Assembly (NCBI RefSeq): GCF_902825325.1
Contig: NZ_CADEAR010000004.1
Coordinates: 186,001-250,000 of the forward strand
Reading direction: 5' to 3'
Source of the DNA: Brucella tritici
GTDB lineage: Bacteria; Pseudomonadota; Alphaproteobacteria; Rhizobiales; Rhizobiaceae
Length of the DNA stretch: 64,000 bases
The stretch's first letter is position 1, and every line of letters starts with the position of its first letter. The position numbers and the translations under genes are program-made. Positions 16,189-24,772 of the stretch are shown here, piece by piece. The notes under the pieces were generated by a model that was not told where the DNA came from, ran no database searches, and worked only from the letters and a program-made list of their open reading frames with translations.

Positions 16189-16216
16189 CCGGCGCTCTCA
16201 GTAGGTCAAGCGCCGG
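16189..16216 (-). terminator. Intrinsic terminator downstream of the EamA transporter
   Basis: CCGGCGCT (16189-16196) pairs with AGCGCCGG (16209-16216). On the minus strand it is followed by TCTTTTTATG, so it ends minus-strand transcripts from the transporter gene and insulates the monooxygenase promoter. Between it and 16354 lies an AT-rich inverted repeat (ATTAAA/TTTAAT, about 16253-16272) that may be an operator. Confidence 0.5.
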
Positions 16217-16353
16217 CTGGAAGTCTACGCGACCAGTAGAGGTCAAAACATGAATTAAATTATCAAGTTTAATTTGTCAAGCGACCGAGCCACGCCAGCG
16301 AGCAATGCCGTTGAGCTTGACTTGCCAGTTTATCCTGCATTGAGAATTGAAAT

Positions 16354-17235
16354 CTATCCGAGCGCGGGCGGCGTTCTTTTGCCAAGTTGCCGTTCGCGGA
16401 AGACCGAGAACAGCCCGGCGCCGACGACGATGACTGCGCCGGCGATGATGTTCCATGTCAATTGCTCGTGGAACACCGTGACTGCGATACATGTGCCGAT
16501 AACGAGCTGCAGATAAGTAAGCGGCTGTACTTCTCCTGCCTCCAGAATGTTGTAGGCACGGATAAGGAAATAATGGCTTGCGATACCGCAGGCACAAAGG
16601 GCTGCCATCCAGAACCAGTCGCTTCTGGCAATAGGCATGAGATAGAAACTGCCGACAAATGTGAGGGCAACGGCACCTGCTATGCCAGTGTAGAAGAAAC
16701 TCGTCATGGCATCGTCGCTCTTGCTGACGGCGCGTGTCGCAACCGCATAAACGGCGAACATGACCATCGCCGCCACGGGCAGAAGCAGGCTTGCGTCGAA
16801 TGTCGCGTTCACTGGATTGATAATCAGCAAAACACCGATCAACCCGACAATAATTGCAGTCCAACGTCTCCAGCCAACCTTTTCGCCAAGGAAGGGCACG
16901 GAGAGCATGGTCACTAATAGCGGCGCGCCCTGAAAGATCGATTGTGCCGTTGCCATGCCCGCGCGACTGAGAGCGAATATGAATGTAACGATTTCAGCAG
17001 CAAGCAGGATGCCGCGAAAAACCTGCAAGAAAGGACGTTTCGTTGCTGCGGCCTTGGCAATGCCTCCGGAGCGGATTGCAAGCAGGAGAACGAAGGCTGC
17101 AAAGACCCAATAGCGAATCATCGTTATGAGGATCGGCGAATAATGGGTGCCAAGATACTTTGAGATACCATCCTGCGTTGCAAAAATGGTAACCGCGAGA
17201 AGTGTGAAGAGATAGCCCTGGCCTTTGCGTGTCAT
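16354..17235 (-). CDS. EamA/DMT-family transporter
   Basis: A 293-residue drug/metabolite transporter with ten predicted helices arranged as two EamA repeats; the second begins about residue 150 (LLLPVAAMVMFAVYAVATRA). The N-terminal half contains IFQGAPLLVTMLSVPFLGEKVG and the C-terminal half the matching LQLVIGTCIAVTVFHEQLTW, the family's repeated pattern. It probably exports a small metabolite. The substrate is not predictable. It is divergent from the peptide-type ABC operon. Confidence 0.85.
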   Translation of the reverse strand: MTRKGQGYLFTLLAVTIFATQDGISKYLGTHYSPILITMIRYWVFAAFVLLLAIRSGGIAKAAATKRPFLQVFRGILLAAEIVTFIFALSRAGMATAQSIFQGAPLLVTMLSVPFLGEKVGWRRWTAIIVGLIGVLLIINPVNATFDASLLLPVAAMVMFAVYAVATRAVSKSDDAMTSFFYTGIAGAVALTFVGSFYLMPIARSDWFWMAALCACGIASHYFLIRAYNILEAGEVQPLTYLQLVIGTCIAVTVFHEQLTWNIIAGAVIVVGAGLFSVFRERQLGKRTPPALG

Positions 17236-17352
17236 GGCGCACTCTTATCGACACAGCATTGGTGCTGCCACCCATAAAATCTGAAATGCCCACATTGTAT
17301 GAGCATTCCATCGTTATCGGCGGAAGATTTCCAGTCGATGTGCTTTGATGGA

Positions 17353-17390
17353 TTGACACCCTCATGATCTTAGTTATTCTTTTATAAAAG
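17353..17390 (+). promoter_or_regulatory. Candidate promoter and palindrome of the peptide-type ABC operon
   Basis: TTGACA (17353-17358) and TATTCT (17375-17380) are separated by 16 bp, a plausible housekeeping promoter. The perfect 12-bp palindrome CTTTTATAAAAG (17379-17390) overlaps the -10 element and could be a binding site for the IclR regulator encoded within the cluster. Confidence 0.4.
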
Positions 17391-17436
17391 CTTATATAAC
17401 ATAATTGTGGAACAATTCAAAAATGGGGGTTCTGCC

Positions 17437-18963
17437 TTGCGGATCAAACTAGCACTCCTTCTGGCTTCTGCCATGATCTTCAGTCCCGGCGTTTCGCTGG
17501 CTCAGGACAAGGGTGGTGTCATCAATGTCGCGACCATTGGCGAGCCGCCGACGCTCGATCCGATGGTGTCCACCGCCGATCTTGTGGGTATCGTCACGCA
17601 GCATATCTTCGAAACGCTCTATACGTTCGACAAGGAATGGAAGCCGACGCCATTGCTGGCAGAAAGCCTGCCTGAAATCAGCGCGGATGGAAAAACCTAT
17701 ACGATCAAGCTGCGTTCCGATATCAAGTTCCATGACGGTAGCGACATGACGTCGGAAGACGTGGTTGCGTCGCTGGAGCGCTGGACGAAGCTCGCTTCGC
17801 GCGGAAAGCAGGCGTCGGCCTTTATCGATAATATCGCGGCGACTGATCCGGCCACAGTGACGATAACGCTCAAGCAGCCCTATGCGCCATTGACCTCTCT
17901 GCTTGCCTTCAACAACTCTGCGGCGATCATCATACCGTCAGAAAAGCAGGCAGAGCCGATGAATGAGTTTATCGGCACCGGTCCCTATATGCTCAAGGAG
18001 CGAAAGGCAGATCAGTATATTCAGCTCGTACGTTTCGACGGTTACGAGTCGCGCGACGGCGAGAGCGACGGTTATGGCGGTGCGCGTCATCAATATCTCG
18101 ACGAAATCCGCTTCGTATCGGTCCCGGACGCCAACACTCGCGTCGAGGCAGCGGTTTCCGGACAGTATGATTATGTCGATTCCATTCCGGTTGAGTCATT
18201 TGACAAGATCAAGTCTTCGACAGCTTCCCAGCCATTGCTTCTCAAGCCCTTCGGCTACCCTGTCTTTGTTTTCAACACCAAGGAAGGCGTGGCGTCGAAA
18301 CTGCCTGTGCGCAAGGCCGTAACCCACGCATTGAGCATGGAAGACATGCTTGCGGCTGCGTTTGGCAGTACGGAATTCTACGCATTGGACGGTGCCTTCT
18401 ATCCGTCCAATTTCGTCTGGAATACTGACGCTGGCGTTGAAGGCAATTATAATGTGGCCCAGCCGGAAGCTGCAGCCGAAGAATTGAAGGCTGCTGGCTA
18501 TAATGGCGAGCCGTTACGCATTTTGACAAGCCGCCAGTATGAGTTCCACTACAAGATGGCGCAGGTGGCTGCAGAATATCTGAAGCTTGCCGGTTTCAAC
18601 GTGGATTTGCAGGTTGTCGATTGGGCGACACTGACGCAGCGCCGCGCTGATCCCAAGCTCTGGGATATCTACATAACGCACAGCCCTTTCCTGCCCGAGC
18701 CTGCTTTGATGGGTTCTCTGTCGACCAGCTCGCCGGGTTGGTGGGACACGCCGGCGCGTAAAACCGTAGTCGATGCATTCACGTCTGAATCCAATCCGGA
18801 AAAGCGCATTGCGCTGTGGGCAGACGTTCAGAAGACCATTTATGACGAACTGCCCCTGATCAAGATCGGCGACTTCAATGCTGTCGCGGCAATGTCCACC
18901 AAGCTGGAGGGCGTTGAGCCCGCGCCGTGGCCTTACTTCTGGAATGCTTCGCTGAAGAAGTAA
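17437..18963 (+). CDS. Peptide/solute ABC transporter substrate-binding protein (family 5)
   Basis: Periplasmic binding protein of the DppA/OppA class (SBP_bac_5), catching a di-/oligopeptide-like or other amide-containing ligand. A signal peptide is present (KLALLLASAMIFSPGVSLAQ). The mature domain starts near GGVINVATIGEPPTLDPM, and EWKPTPLLAESLPEISADGKTYTIKLR is the family signature region. TTG at 17437 is preferred as start because GGGGGT lies six bases upstream; GTG at 17407 would add ten residues. It is the first gene of an importer cluster running to 26608. Confidence 0.85.
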   Translation: MRIKLALLLASAMIFSPGVSLAQDKGGVINVATIGEPPTLDPMVSTADLVGIVTQHIFETLYTFDKEWKPTPLLAESLPEISADGKTYTIKLRSDIKFHDGSDMTSEDVVASLERWTKLASRGKQASAFIDNIAATDPATVTITLKQPYAPLTSLLAFNNSAAIIIPSEKQAEPMNEFIGTGPYMLKERKADQYIQLVRFDGYESRDGESDGYGGARHQYLDEIRFVSVPDANTRVEAAVSGQYDYVDSIPVESFDKIKSSTASQPLLLKPFGYPVFVFNTKEGVASKLPVRKAVTHALSMEDMLAAAFGSTEFYALDGAFYPSNFVWNTDAGVEGNYNVAQPEAAAEELKAAGYNGEPLRILTSRQYEFHYKMAQVAAEYLKLAGFNVDLQVVDWATLTQRRADPKLWDIYITHSPFLPEPALMGSLSTSSPGWWDTPARKTVVDAFTSESNPEKRIALWADVQKTIYDELPLIKIGDFNAVAAMSTKLEGVEPAPWPYFWNASLKK

Positions 18964-18975
18964 CTTCCGGGCAAT

Positions 18976-19005
18976 GCAAATGCCGTCCGTCCGGTCGGCA
19001 TTTGC
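18976..19005 (+). other. Intercistronic stem-loop between binding protein and permease genes
   Basis: GCAAATGCCG pairs with CGGCATTTGC (10 bp) around a 10-nt loop. No U-run follows. Such hairpins behind binding-protein genes commonly stabilise the upstream mRNA, giving more binding protein than permease. Confidence 0.5.
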
Positions 19006-19035
19006 TGAAGTGTTCAATCTGGAGAATCTGATCGC

Positions 19036-19977
19036 ATGGTGCGCTACATCCTTCAGCGGTTTGTCGGCATGGCTGTCGTCATGTTTCTGGTCGTGACGAT
19101 CGTATTCGTGATTGTCCGGGTGACGCCAGGTGATCCTGCCGCTGTCATGCTTGGACCGGATGCATCGGCGCAGGACATTGCCGATCTGCGCGCCCGACTT
19201 GGCCTCGATCAGTCGCTGGTCATTCAATACTTTTACTACATCGGTCAGCTACTGAAGGGCGATCTCGGTCAGTCGATCTTTCTCAACATGCCGGTCGGTG
19301 CGGCATTGCTTGACCGGGCCGAACCAACATTCTTCCTGACCGTTCTTTCGCTTCTGATTGCCTGCATCATTGCTCTGCCGGTTGGAGTTTATGCAGCTTA
19401 TCGGCGTGGTTCCTTTGTCGATCAGGCTGCAACGACGGTTGCCATGCTTGCAGCGAGCATACCGAGCTTCTGGCTCGGCCTTATCCTCATGCAGTTTTTT
19501 GCGGTCCGGCTGAACCTGTTTCCTGTGTCCGGCTATGGCGGTCCGGGTTCGAGCTTTATGGATCGAATGTATCATCTGATCCTGCCAGCCTTTGCGCTGG
19601 GGTTGGTTTCCTCTGCTCTGATCCTGCGTTTCACCCGTGCCTCAATGCTTGATGTTCTTGGTGACGACTACATCCGCACGGCGCGTGCAAAGGGTTTGAT
19701 TGAGCGGCGTGTAATCATGAAGCACGCATTGAAGAACGCGCTGATCCCGATCCTGACGGTTGTCGGTCTTACTGCAGCCGTCCTGATCTCCGGAGCCGTG
19801 GTAACGGAAACGGTGTTCGGCCTGCCGGGGGTTGGCAATCTTGTCGTGTCTGCAGTCCTGCGACGGGATTATCCGGTAATTCAGGGCGCGCTGCTCGTCA
19901 TAGCAGGGCTCTATGTCTTGATTAATTTCATCATCGATATGCTCTATCTGTTCGTAGATCCGAGGGTTCGCTACTGA
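19036..19977 (+). CDS. ABC transporter permease, DppB type
   Basis: First permease of the peptide-type importer: 313 residues, six helices, N-terminal MVRYILQRFVGMAVVMFLV and the conserved RVTPGDPA near residue 33. The EAA loop DYIRTARAKGLIERRVIMKHALKNALIPI contacts the ATPase. Its last base overlaps the start of the next permease gene. Confidence 0.93.
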   Translation: MVRYILQRFVGMAVVMFLVVTIVFVIVRVTPGDPAAVMLGPDASAQDIADLRARLGLDQSLVIQYFYYIGQLLKGDLGQSIFLNMPVGAALLDRAEPTFFLTVLSLLIACIIALPVGVYAAYRRGSFVDQAATTVAMLAASIPSFWLGLILMQFFAVRLNLFPVSGYGGPGSSFMDRMYHLILPAFALGLVSSALILRFTRASMLDVLGDDYIRTARAKGLIERRVIMKHALKNALIPILTVVGLTAAVLISGAVVTETVFGLPGVGNLVVSAVLRRDYPVIQGALLVIAGLYVLINFIIDMLYLFVDPRVRY

Positions 19978-20852
19978 TGGCCGATCTTGTTACGACCACG
20001 CAAAAAGCCCTTTCGGAACGGGCTTTGTTCATCCGTCGGCTGTTCAAACGCAAGACGGTAGCGGCCGGCATTATTGTGCTTGCAGTCTTTGCTATCCTCG
20101 CGCTGCTGGCGCCCTGGATCGCACCTTATTCACCGTCGAAGCTATCCATCGTCAACCGTCTAAAGCCGCCGAGCGAGATGTTTTGGTTCGGTACGGATGA
20201 GTTCGGGCGTGACGTCTTTTCTCGTACGATCTATGCTGGACGGCTGTCACTTATGGTGGGCGCGGCTGTTGTCGTCCTGTCGGCGATCATAGGGGTGACA
20301 CTCGGATTGCTCGCAGGCTTCTTCCAGCGTCTGGATACGCCCATCGCTCGCCTGATCGACGCGATGATGGCGTTCCCCGATATTCTGTTGGCCATTGCCC
20401 TGGTCGCTGCGCTTGGCCCATCGCTGGCGACGGTCATCGTTGCGTTGTCTGTCGTCTACGCACCGAGGCTGGCGCGCATCGTGCGCGCCTCAACGCTGGT
20501 GATCCGTGAATTGCCTTATGTCGAAGCGGCTCAATCGCTTGGAATTTCGACATTCCACATCATGACGCGGCACGTGCTGAGAAATCTGATCTCGCCCATC
20601 ATCGTGCAGTGCACTTTCCTCTTTGCGAGCGCAATGCTCGCCGAAGCGGGGCTCTCCTTCCTTGGTCTCGGCGTAAGCCCCGAGATTCCAACCTGGGGAA
20701 CCATGATTGCCGCAGGACGCCAATATATCGGACAAGCCGACTGGATGACCTACTTCCCCGGCTTCGCCATCATTCTTTCTGTCCTCTCGCTCCAGATGGT
20801 TGGCGACGGACTACGCGACATGCTCGATCCAAGACTGCGAAGGGATTTGTAA
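19977..20852 (+). CDS. ABC transporter permease, DppC type
   Basis: Second permease subunit, 291 residues. It has the N-terminal oligopeptide-permease C region (LAPWIAPYSPSKL), then FWFGTDEFGRDVFSRTIYAGR, a hallmark of DppC/OppC. The EAA loop is PYVEAAQSLGISTFHIMTRHVLRN. Start ATG overlaps the stop of the DppB-type gene, and the deacetylase gene begins one base after its stop. Confidence 0.93.
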   Translation: MADLVTTTQKALSERALFIRRLFKRKTVAAGIIVLAVFAILALLAPWIAPYSPSKLSIVNRLKPPSEMFWFGTDEFGRDVFSRTIYAGRLSLMVGAAVVVLSAIIGVTLGLLAGFFQRLDTPIARLIDAMMAFPDILLAIALVAALGPSLATVIVALSVVYAPRLARIVRASTLVIRELPYVEAAQSLGISTFHIMTRHVLRNLISPIIVQCTFLFASAMLAEAGLSFLGLGVSPEIPTWGTMIAAGRQYIGQADWMTYFPGFAIILSVLSLQMVGDGLRDMLDPRLRRDL

Positions 20853-20853
20853 T

Positions 20854-22062
20854 ATGATTTCCGGTGAACAATCGAAGCCGCTTCTAATCACCAATGTCAA
20901 ACCGGTAGCTTTCGGTGCAGAACATTTCGATATGACGACCGATATTCTGGTCGGGAAAGACGGCAATATCAGCGCCATCGGCAAGTCGTTGAACGCACCG
21001 GCAGAGGTGGAGCGTGTCGATGGCAAGGGAGCCTGGATTTCGCCGGGTTGGGTCGATCTGCATGTCCATATCTGGCACGGCGGCACGGATATTTCGATAC
21101 GCCCTTCGGAGTGCGGTGCTGAGCGAGGGGTGACAACGCTCGTTGATGCCGGTTCGGCGGGAGAAGCCAATTTTCATGGTTTCCGAGAATATATCATCGA
21201 ACCGTCCAAGGAACGGATCAAAGCCTTCCTCAATCTCGGTTCAATCGGCCTTGTCGCTTGCAACCGGGTTCCGGAACTACGAGACATCAAGGACATCGAT
21301 CTTGATCGTATTCTCGAATGCTATGCAGCCAACAGTGAGCATATTGTAGGGATCAAGGTCCGGGCCAGCCATGTCATAACCGGGTCATGGGGCGTTACGC
21401 CGGTCAAGCTTGGTAAGAAGATCGCCAAGATACTCAAAGTGCCTATGATGGTGCATGTAGGCGAGCCGCCCGCGCTCTATGACGAGGTTCTTGAAATTCT
21501 TGGCCCTGGCGATGTGGTCACGCATTGCTTCAACGGCAAATCCGGTTCCAGCATTATGGAAGACGAAGACCTGTTCAACCTCGCGGGACGCTGCGCTGGC
21601 GAAGGTATCCGGCTTGATATCGGCCATGGCGGAGCGTCCTTTTCGTTCAAGGTTGCTGAAGCGGCAATTGAACGTGGTCTCCTTCCATTCTCAATCTCGA
21701 CGGACCTGCATGGCCACTCGATGAATTTCCCTGTCTGGGATCTGGCGACAACCATGTCCAAGCTGCTGTCGGTCAACATGCCGTTCGAAAATGTCATCGA
21801 AGCTGTCACGCACAATCCGGCGTCGGTGATCAAGCTCTCGATGGAAAACCGGCTTTCGGTAGGACAGCGCGCAGATTTCACGATCTTTGATCTGCTCGAC
21901 GCCGACCTGGAAGCGACGGATTCCAATGGCGATGTGTCTCGCCTGAACAGGCTTTTTGAACCTCGCTACGCAGTCATCGGCGCCGAGGCCATTACGGCCA
22001 GCCGCTATATACCGCGTGCGCGCAAACTCGTTCGTCATAGCCACGGTTATTCGTGGCGCTGA
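20854..22062 (+). CDS. Metal-dependent amidohydrolase/deacetylase (COG3964-like)
   Basis: Amidohydrolase-superfamily enzyme of the EF_0837/Atu3266-like group, characterised members of which remove acetyl groups from N- or O-acetylated D-amino-acid or hydroxy-acid compounds. The metal site starts with DLHVHIWHGG (HxH, about residues 66-75). A later VHVGEPP and THCFNGKSG supply further histidines, and STDLHGHSMNF carries the catalytic aspartate region. KVRASHV in the middle holds the lysine expected to be carboxylated. ATG at 20854 follows AAGGGA. The transporter and PLP enzyme around it suggest hydrolysis of the imported compound. Confidence 0.8.
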   Translation: MISGEQSKPLLITNVKPVAFGAEHFDMTTDILVGKDGNISAIGKSLNAPAEVERVDGKGAWISPGWVDLHVHIWHGGTDISIRPSECGAERGVTTLVDAGSAGEANFHGFREYIIEPSKERIKAFLNLGSIGLVACNRVPELRDIKDIDLDRILECYAANSEHIVGIKVRASHVITGSWGVTPVKLGKKIAKILKVPMMVHVGEPPALYDEVLEILGPGDVVTHCFNGKSGSSIMEDEDLFNLAGRCAGEGIRLDIGHGGASFSFKVAEAAIERGLLPFSISTDLHGHSMNFPVWDLATTMSKLLSVNMPFENVIEAVTHNPASVIKLSMENRLSVGQRADFTIFDLLDADLEATDSNGDVSRLNRLFEPRYAVIGAEAITASRYIPRARKLVRHSHGYSWR

Positions 22063-22123
22063 AACAATTGGCGCAGCATTGAATTTGCGGGAACGCCCCG
22101 TGACGAAATGATGAGGAAAATTC

Positions 22124-22618
22124 GTGTCTCATTCTCCCCAAACGACCGAAATACAGCATTCCCCTTATGATCGCTTGGCTTCGCTTGGCATAACTTTACC
22201 GCCCCCACCCCCACCTATCGCGAACTTTGTCACGCATGTTCGGGAAGGCAATATCCTCTATCTTTCCGGGCAGGGCCCCCGGGAGGAGAGCGGATATTTG
22301 CGCGCGGGTAAAGTCGGTGGCGATATTGGCGTGGATCAAGCCTATCAGGATGCCCGCCTGACGGGTATCAATCTGCTGGCCGTCATGCACGAGGCTCTTG
22401 GCGATCTTTCCCGTGTGAAACGTGTCGTGAAACTATTGGGGATGGTCAATGCCGTGCCGGATTTTGAACTGCATCCCAATGTCATCAATGGCTGCTCCGA
22501 TCTTTTCATCGAAGTATTTGGTGCTGCCGGACAACATGCACGTTCAGCCGTCGGCTTCGGTTCCTTGCCGGGCAATATCACGGTTGAAATCGAAGCGATC
22601 GTAGCCCTGAACGACTAG
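22124..22618 (+). CDS. RidA/YjgF-family protein
   Basis: A 164-residue member of the RidA superfamily (enamine/imine deaminases and relatives). Sequence features are LYLSGQGPREESGYL, the DARLTGINLLAVMHEALGDLSRVKRVVKLLGMVN segment, and RSAVGFGSLPGNITVEIEAIVAL at the end. The arginine corresponding to RidA Arg105 lies in RSAVGF. Start is GTG at 22124 behind TGAGGA. A PLP enzyme is encoded nearby, and RidA proteins typically clear reactive imines made by such enzymes. Confidence 0.85.
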   Translation: MSHSPQTTEIQHSPYDRLASLGITLPPPPPPIANFVTHVREGNILYLSGQGPREESGYLRAGKVGGDIGVDQAYQDARLTGINLLAVMHEALGDLSRVKRVVKLLGMVNAVPDFELHPNVINGCSDLFIEVFGAAGQHARSAVGFGSLPGNITVEIEAIVALND

Positions 22619-22625
22619 GACAGCG

Positions 22626-23453
22626 TTAATGATTGCGCCAACCCATCAGCTTTTCGATCTTCGCTGCCGAAGCGCGTACCTGACTGGTGTAGCGACCTTC
22701 GTCGGAAAGCACTTTCTGCTCCGGGAGCACGATGGAGATCGTCGCAACGCATTGTCCATCGCGGTCGCAGATCGGGGAAGCAATACAGGCAACCGCATAA
22801 TCGGATTCCGCAATCTGGATCGAGAGCCGTTCATCGAAGGCTTTCGCCGCAGCCTCCGAAAGACTTGCGGCGTCGATTTCGGCTCGACCGGTTGGAGAAG
22901 TTCGGGCGCAGCGCTTGAAAAGCTCGATCCGTTCATTTGCAGCCAAATGACCGACCAGCAGACGTCCGGACGCGGTCCAGTTCAAGGGCACTCTTGTGCC
23001 GACACGCGAGGCAACCTGGAACGGGCTTGGTCCATCCGCCATGGCCAGAACGAGCATATGATCTCCGTCCCGTCCACACAGCTGCACCGCTTCGTTCGCT
23101 TCGCGGCAAAGATCATGCATCTCGTGCGTGGCGACGCTCATGAAATCAAGCGAGCGCGCATAAGCAAGACCGTAGTGATAGAGCCGCGCACCGAGCCAGA
23201 TTGCGCCATCCGCGTTGCGGGCGAGCATATTCTTTTCAACGAGATCATCGATGGTTACATAGACCGTCGACAAAGGTGCCTTGATCGCCTTTGCAATCGC
23301 ATAGGGACCAGCCGGAGCACCGGTTTCATAAAGATAATCAATCACCTGCAACGCACGATCTATGCCGCTCACACGAGAGCGACGTGTCGACTTGACTTCG
23401 GTGTCGTCTGCAGGAGCCGTTTCAGCGGGGACGGCGGATGATGATGCGCTCAC
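22626..23453 (-). CDS. IclR-family transcriptional regulator
   Basis: A 275-residue regulator with winged helix (GIDRALQVIDYLYETGAPAGPYAIAKAIKAPLSTVYVTIDDLVEK) and IclR effector domain (RDGDHMLVLAMADG, TASGRLLVGHL). It is reversed relative to the importer cluster and placed between the RidA and SelA-like genes; it probably controls the cluster and its own promoter. Start is GTG at 23453 because the frame is blocked by TGA two codons upstream. Confidence 0.88.
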   Translation of the reverse strand: MSASSSAVPAETAPADDTEVKSTRRSRVSGIDRALQVIDYLYETGAPAGPYAIAKAIKAPLSTVYVTIDDLVEKNMLARNADGAIWLGARLYHYGLAYARSLDFMSVATHEMHDLCREANEAVQLCGRDGDHMLVLAMADGPSPFQVASRVGTRVPLNWTASGRLLVGHLAANERIELFKRCARTSPTGRAEIDAASLSEAAAKAFDERLSIQIAESDYAVACIASPICDRDGQCVATISIVLPEQKVLSDEGRYTSQVRASAAKIEKLMGWRNH

Positions 23454-23543
23454 TCATGTGCTCCATGTGAATTCGAGAAGTTATTACATTATTATGGCAT
23501 ATCCGTCTATGCCTGAGGCAGCGAAAGAAATGGGAGAATTGAA

Positions 23544-24740
23544 ATGACCGATGATATCCGCCGCAAGATCGGGCTTCGACCGGTCATCAATGTTTCCGGT
23601 ACGATGACATCGCTTGGTGCATCCATCGTTGTGCCCGAGGCGGTAGAGGCGATGGCGGTCATCCTGCCGCAATTCGTCGAGGTCAATGATCTCCAGCGTA
23701 AGGCAAGTGAAGTGATTGCGCGATTGACAGGCGGCGAAGCTGGTTTCGTCGCTGCGTCCTGCTCGGCAGGCATTACGCTTGCTGTTGCCGGAGCTATGAC
23801 AGGCAACAACCTTCTCGCAATTGAAAAGCTACCGGACACTACACCGGAAAAGAACGAAGTTCTGGTGCAGACCGGTCACGTGGTCAGCTACGGCGCACCG
23901 GTCGATCAGGCAATCAGGCTTGCGGGTGGCAAGGTCGTTCTGATCGGACAGGCAACATCGACGCATCGCTATCACATGGAAAATGCGATTACCGAAAAGA
24001 CGGCTGCGGCGGTTTATGTCGTATCGCACCACGTCGTCGACTATGGCCTTTTGCATCTCAGTGAGTTTGTCGAGATCGCGCATGCCAAGGGCGTGCCAGT
24101 GATCGTGGATGCCGCATCTGAATACGACTTGAAGCTATTTCTGGAAAAGGGCGCAGACGTCGCAATCTATTCGGGACACAAGTTTCTGGGCGGTCCGACC
24201 TCCGGCATCGTTGCAGGTAAGAAGGAGCTTGTCCGCAATGCGTTCCTGCAAAATCTCGGCATCGGGCGCGGCATGAAAGTTGGTAAAGAGAGCATTTATG
24301 GCGTTATGGCGGCGCTGGAAGCGTGGGAAAAGCGCGACCATGCCGGAATTCGCGAGAGGGAGACTACATATCTGGAACTGTGGAAGAAGACGCTGGATGG
24401 CCGTCCCGGCATCACGGCTCTGATCGAACCAGATCCGACCAACAACCCGCTCGACCGCCTGCGAGTGATCGTATCGGCCACTGACGCCCACATCACGGCC
24501 TGGGATCTGGTGACCGCTCTTGCCCGAGGGAACCCACCGATCATCACCCGAGATCACGAGGTGGAACACAATTATTTCTATCTCGATCCCTGCAATCTCC
24601 ATCCAGGGCAGGAGACCATTGTTGCTCAACGTCTGGGCGAAGAACTCGACAAAGCCCGGGCATCGAACGAGATTATCGCGACTCCCTTTGAGGATCGAAG
24701 CAGGCATCGCTTCGACAGCTTGCTGCGTTGGCCGGATTGA
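23544..24740 (+). CDS. SelA-like PLP-dependent enzyme (DgaE-like)
   Basis: Fold-type I PLP protein of the SelA/DgaE group (COG1921-like), not true selenocysteine synthase. The cofactor lysine is K213 in [12 protein letters not shown], preceded by [10 protein letters not shown]. The N-terminus [16 protein letters not shown] is typical of the group. DgaE-type members act as ammonia-lyases or related enzymes in amino-sugar and amino-acid catabolism. Partnership with a COG3964-like amidohydrolase is also seen in Enterococcus and Salmonella-type clusters. ATG follows GGGAGA. The exact reaction is unknown. Confidence 0.8.
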   Translation: MTDDIRRKIGLRPVINVSGTMTSLGASIVVPEAVEAMAVILPQFVEVNDLQRKASEVIARLTGGEAGFVAASCSAGITLAVAGAMTGNNLLAIEKLPDTTPEKNEVLVQTGHVVSYGAPVDQAIRLAGGKVVLIGQATSTHRYHMENAITEKTAAAVYVVSHHVVDYGLLHLSEFVEIAHAKGVPVIVDAASEYDLKLFLEKGADVAIYSGHKFLGGPTSGIVAGKKELVRNAFLQNLGIGRGMKVGKESIYGVMAALEAWEKRDHAGIRERETTYLELWKKTLDGRPGITALIEPDPTNNPLDRLRVIVSATDAHITAWDLVTALARGNPPIITRDHEVEHNYFYLDPCNLHPGQETIVAQRLGEELDKARASNEIIATPFEDRSRHRFDSLLRWPD

Positions 24741-24772
24741 TTGGCGGAGCCTGAGTAAAGCGGAGGAACATC

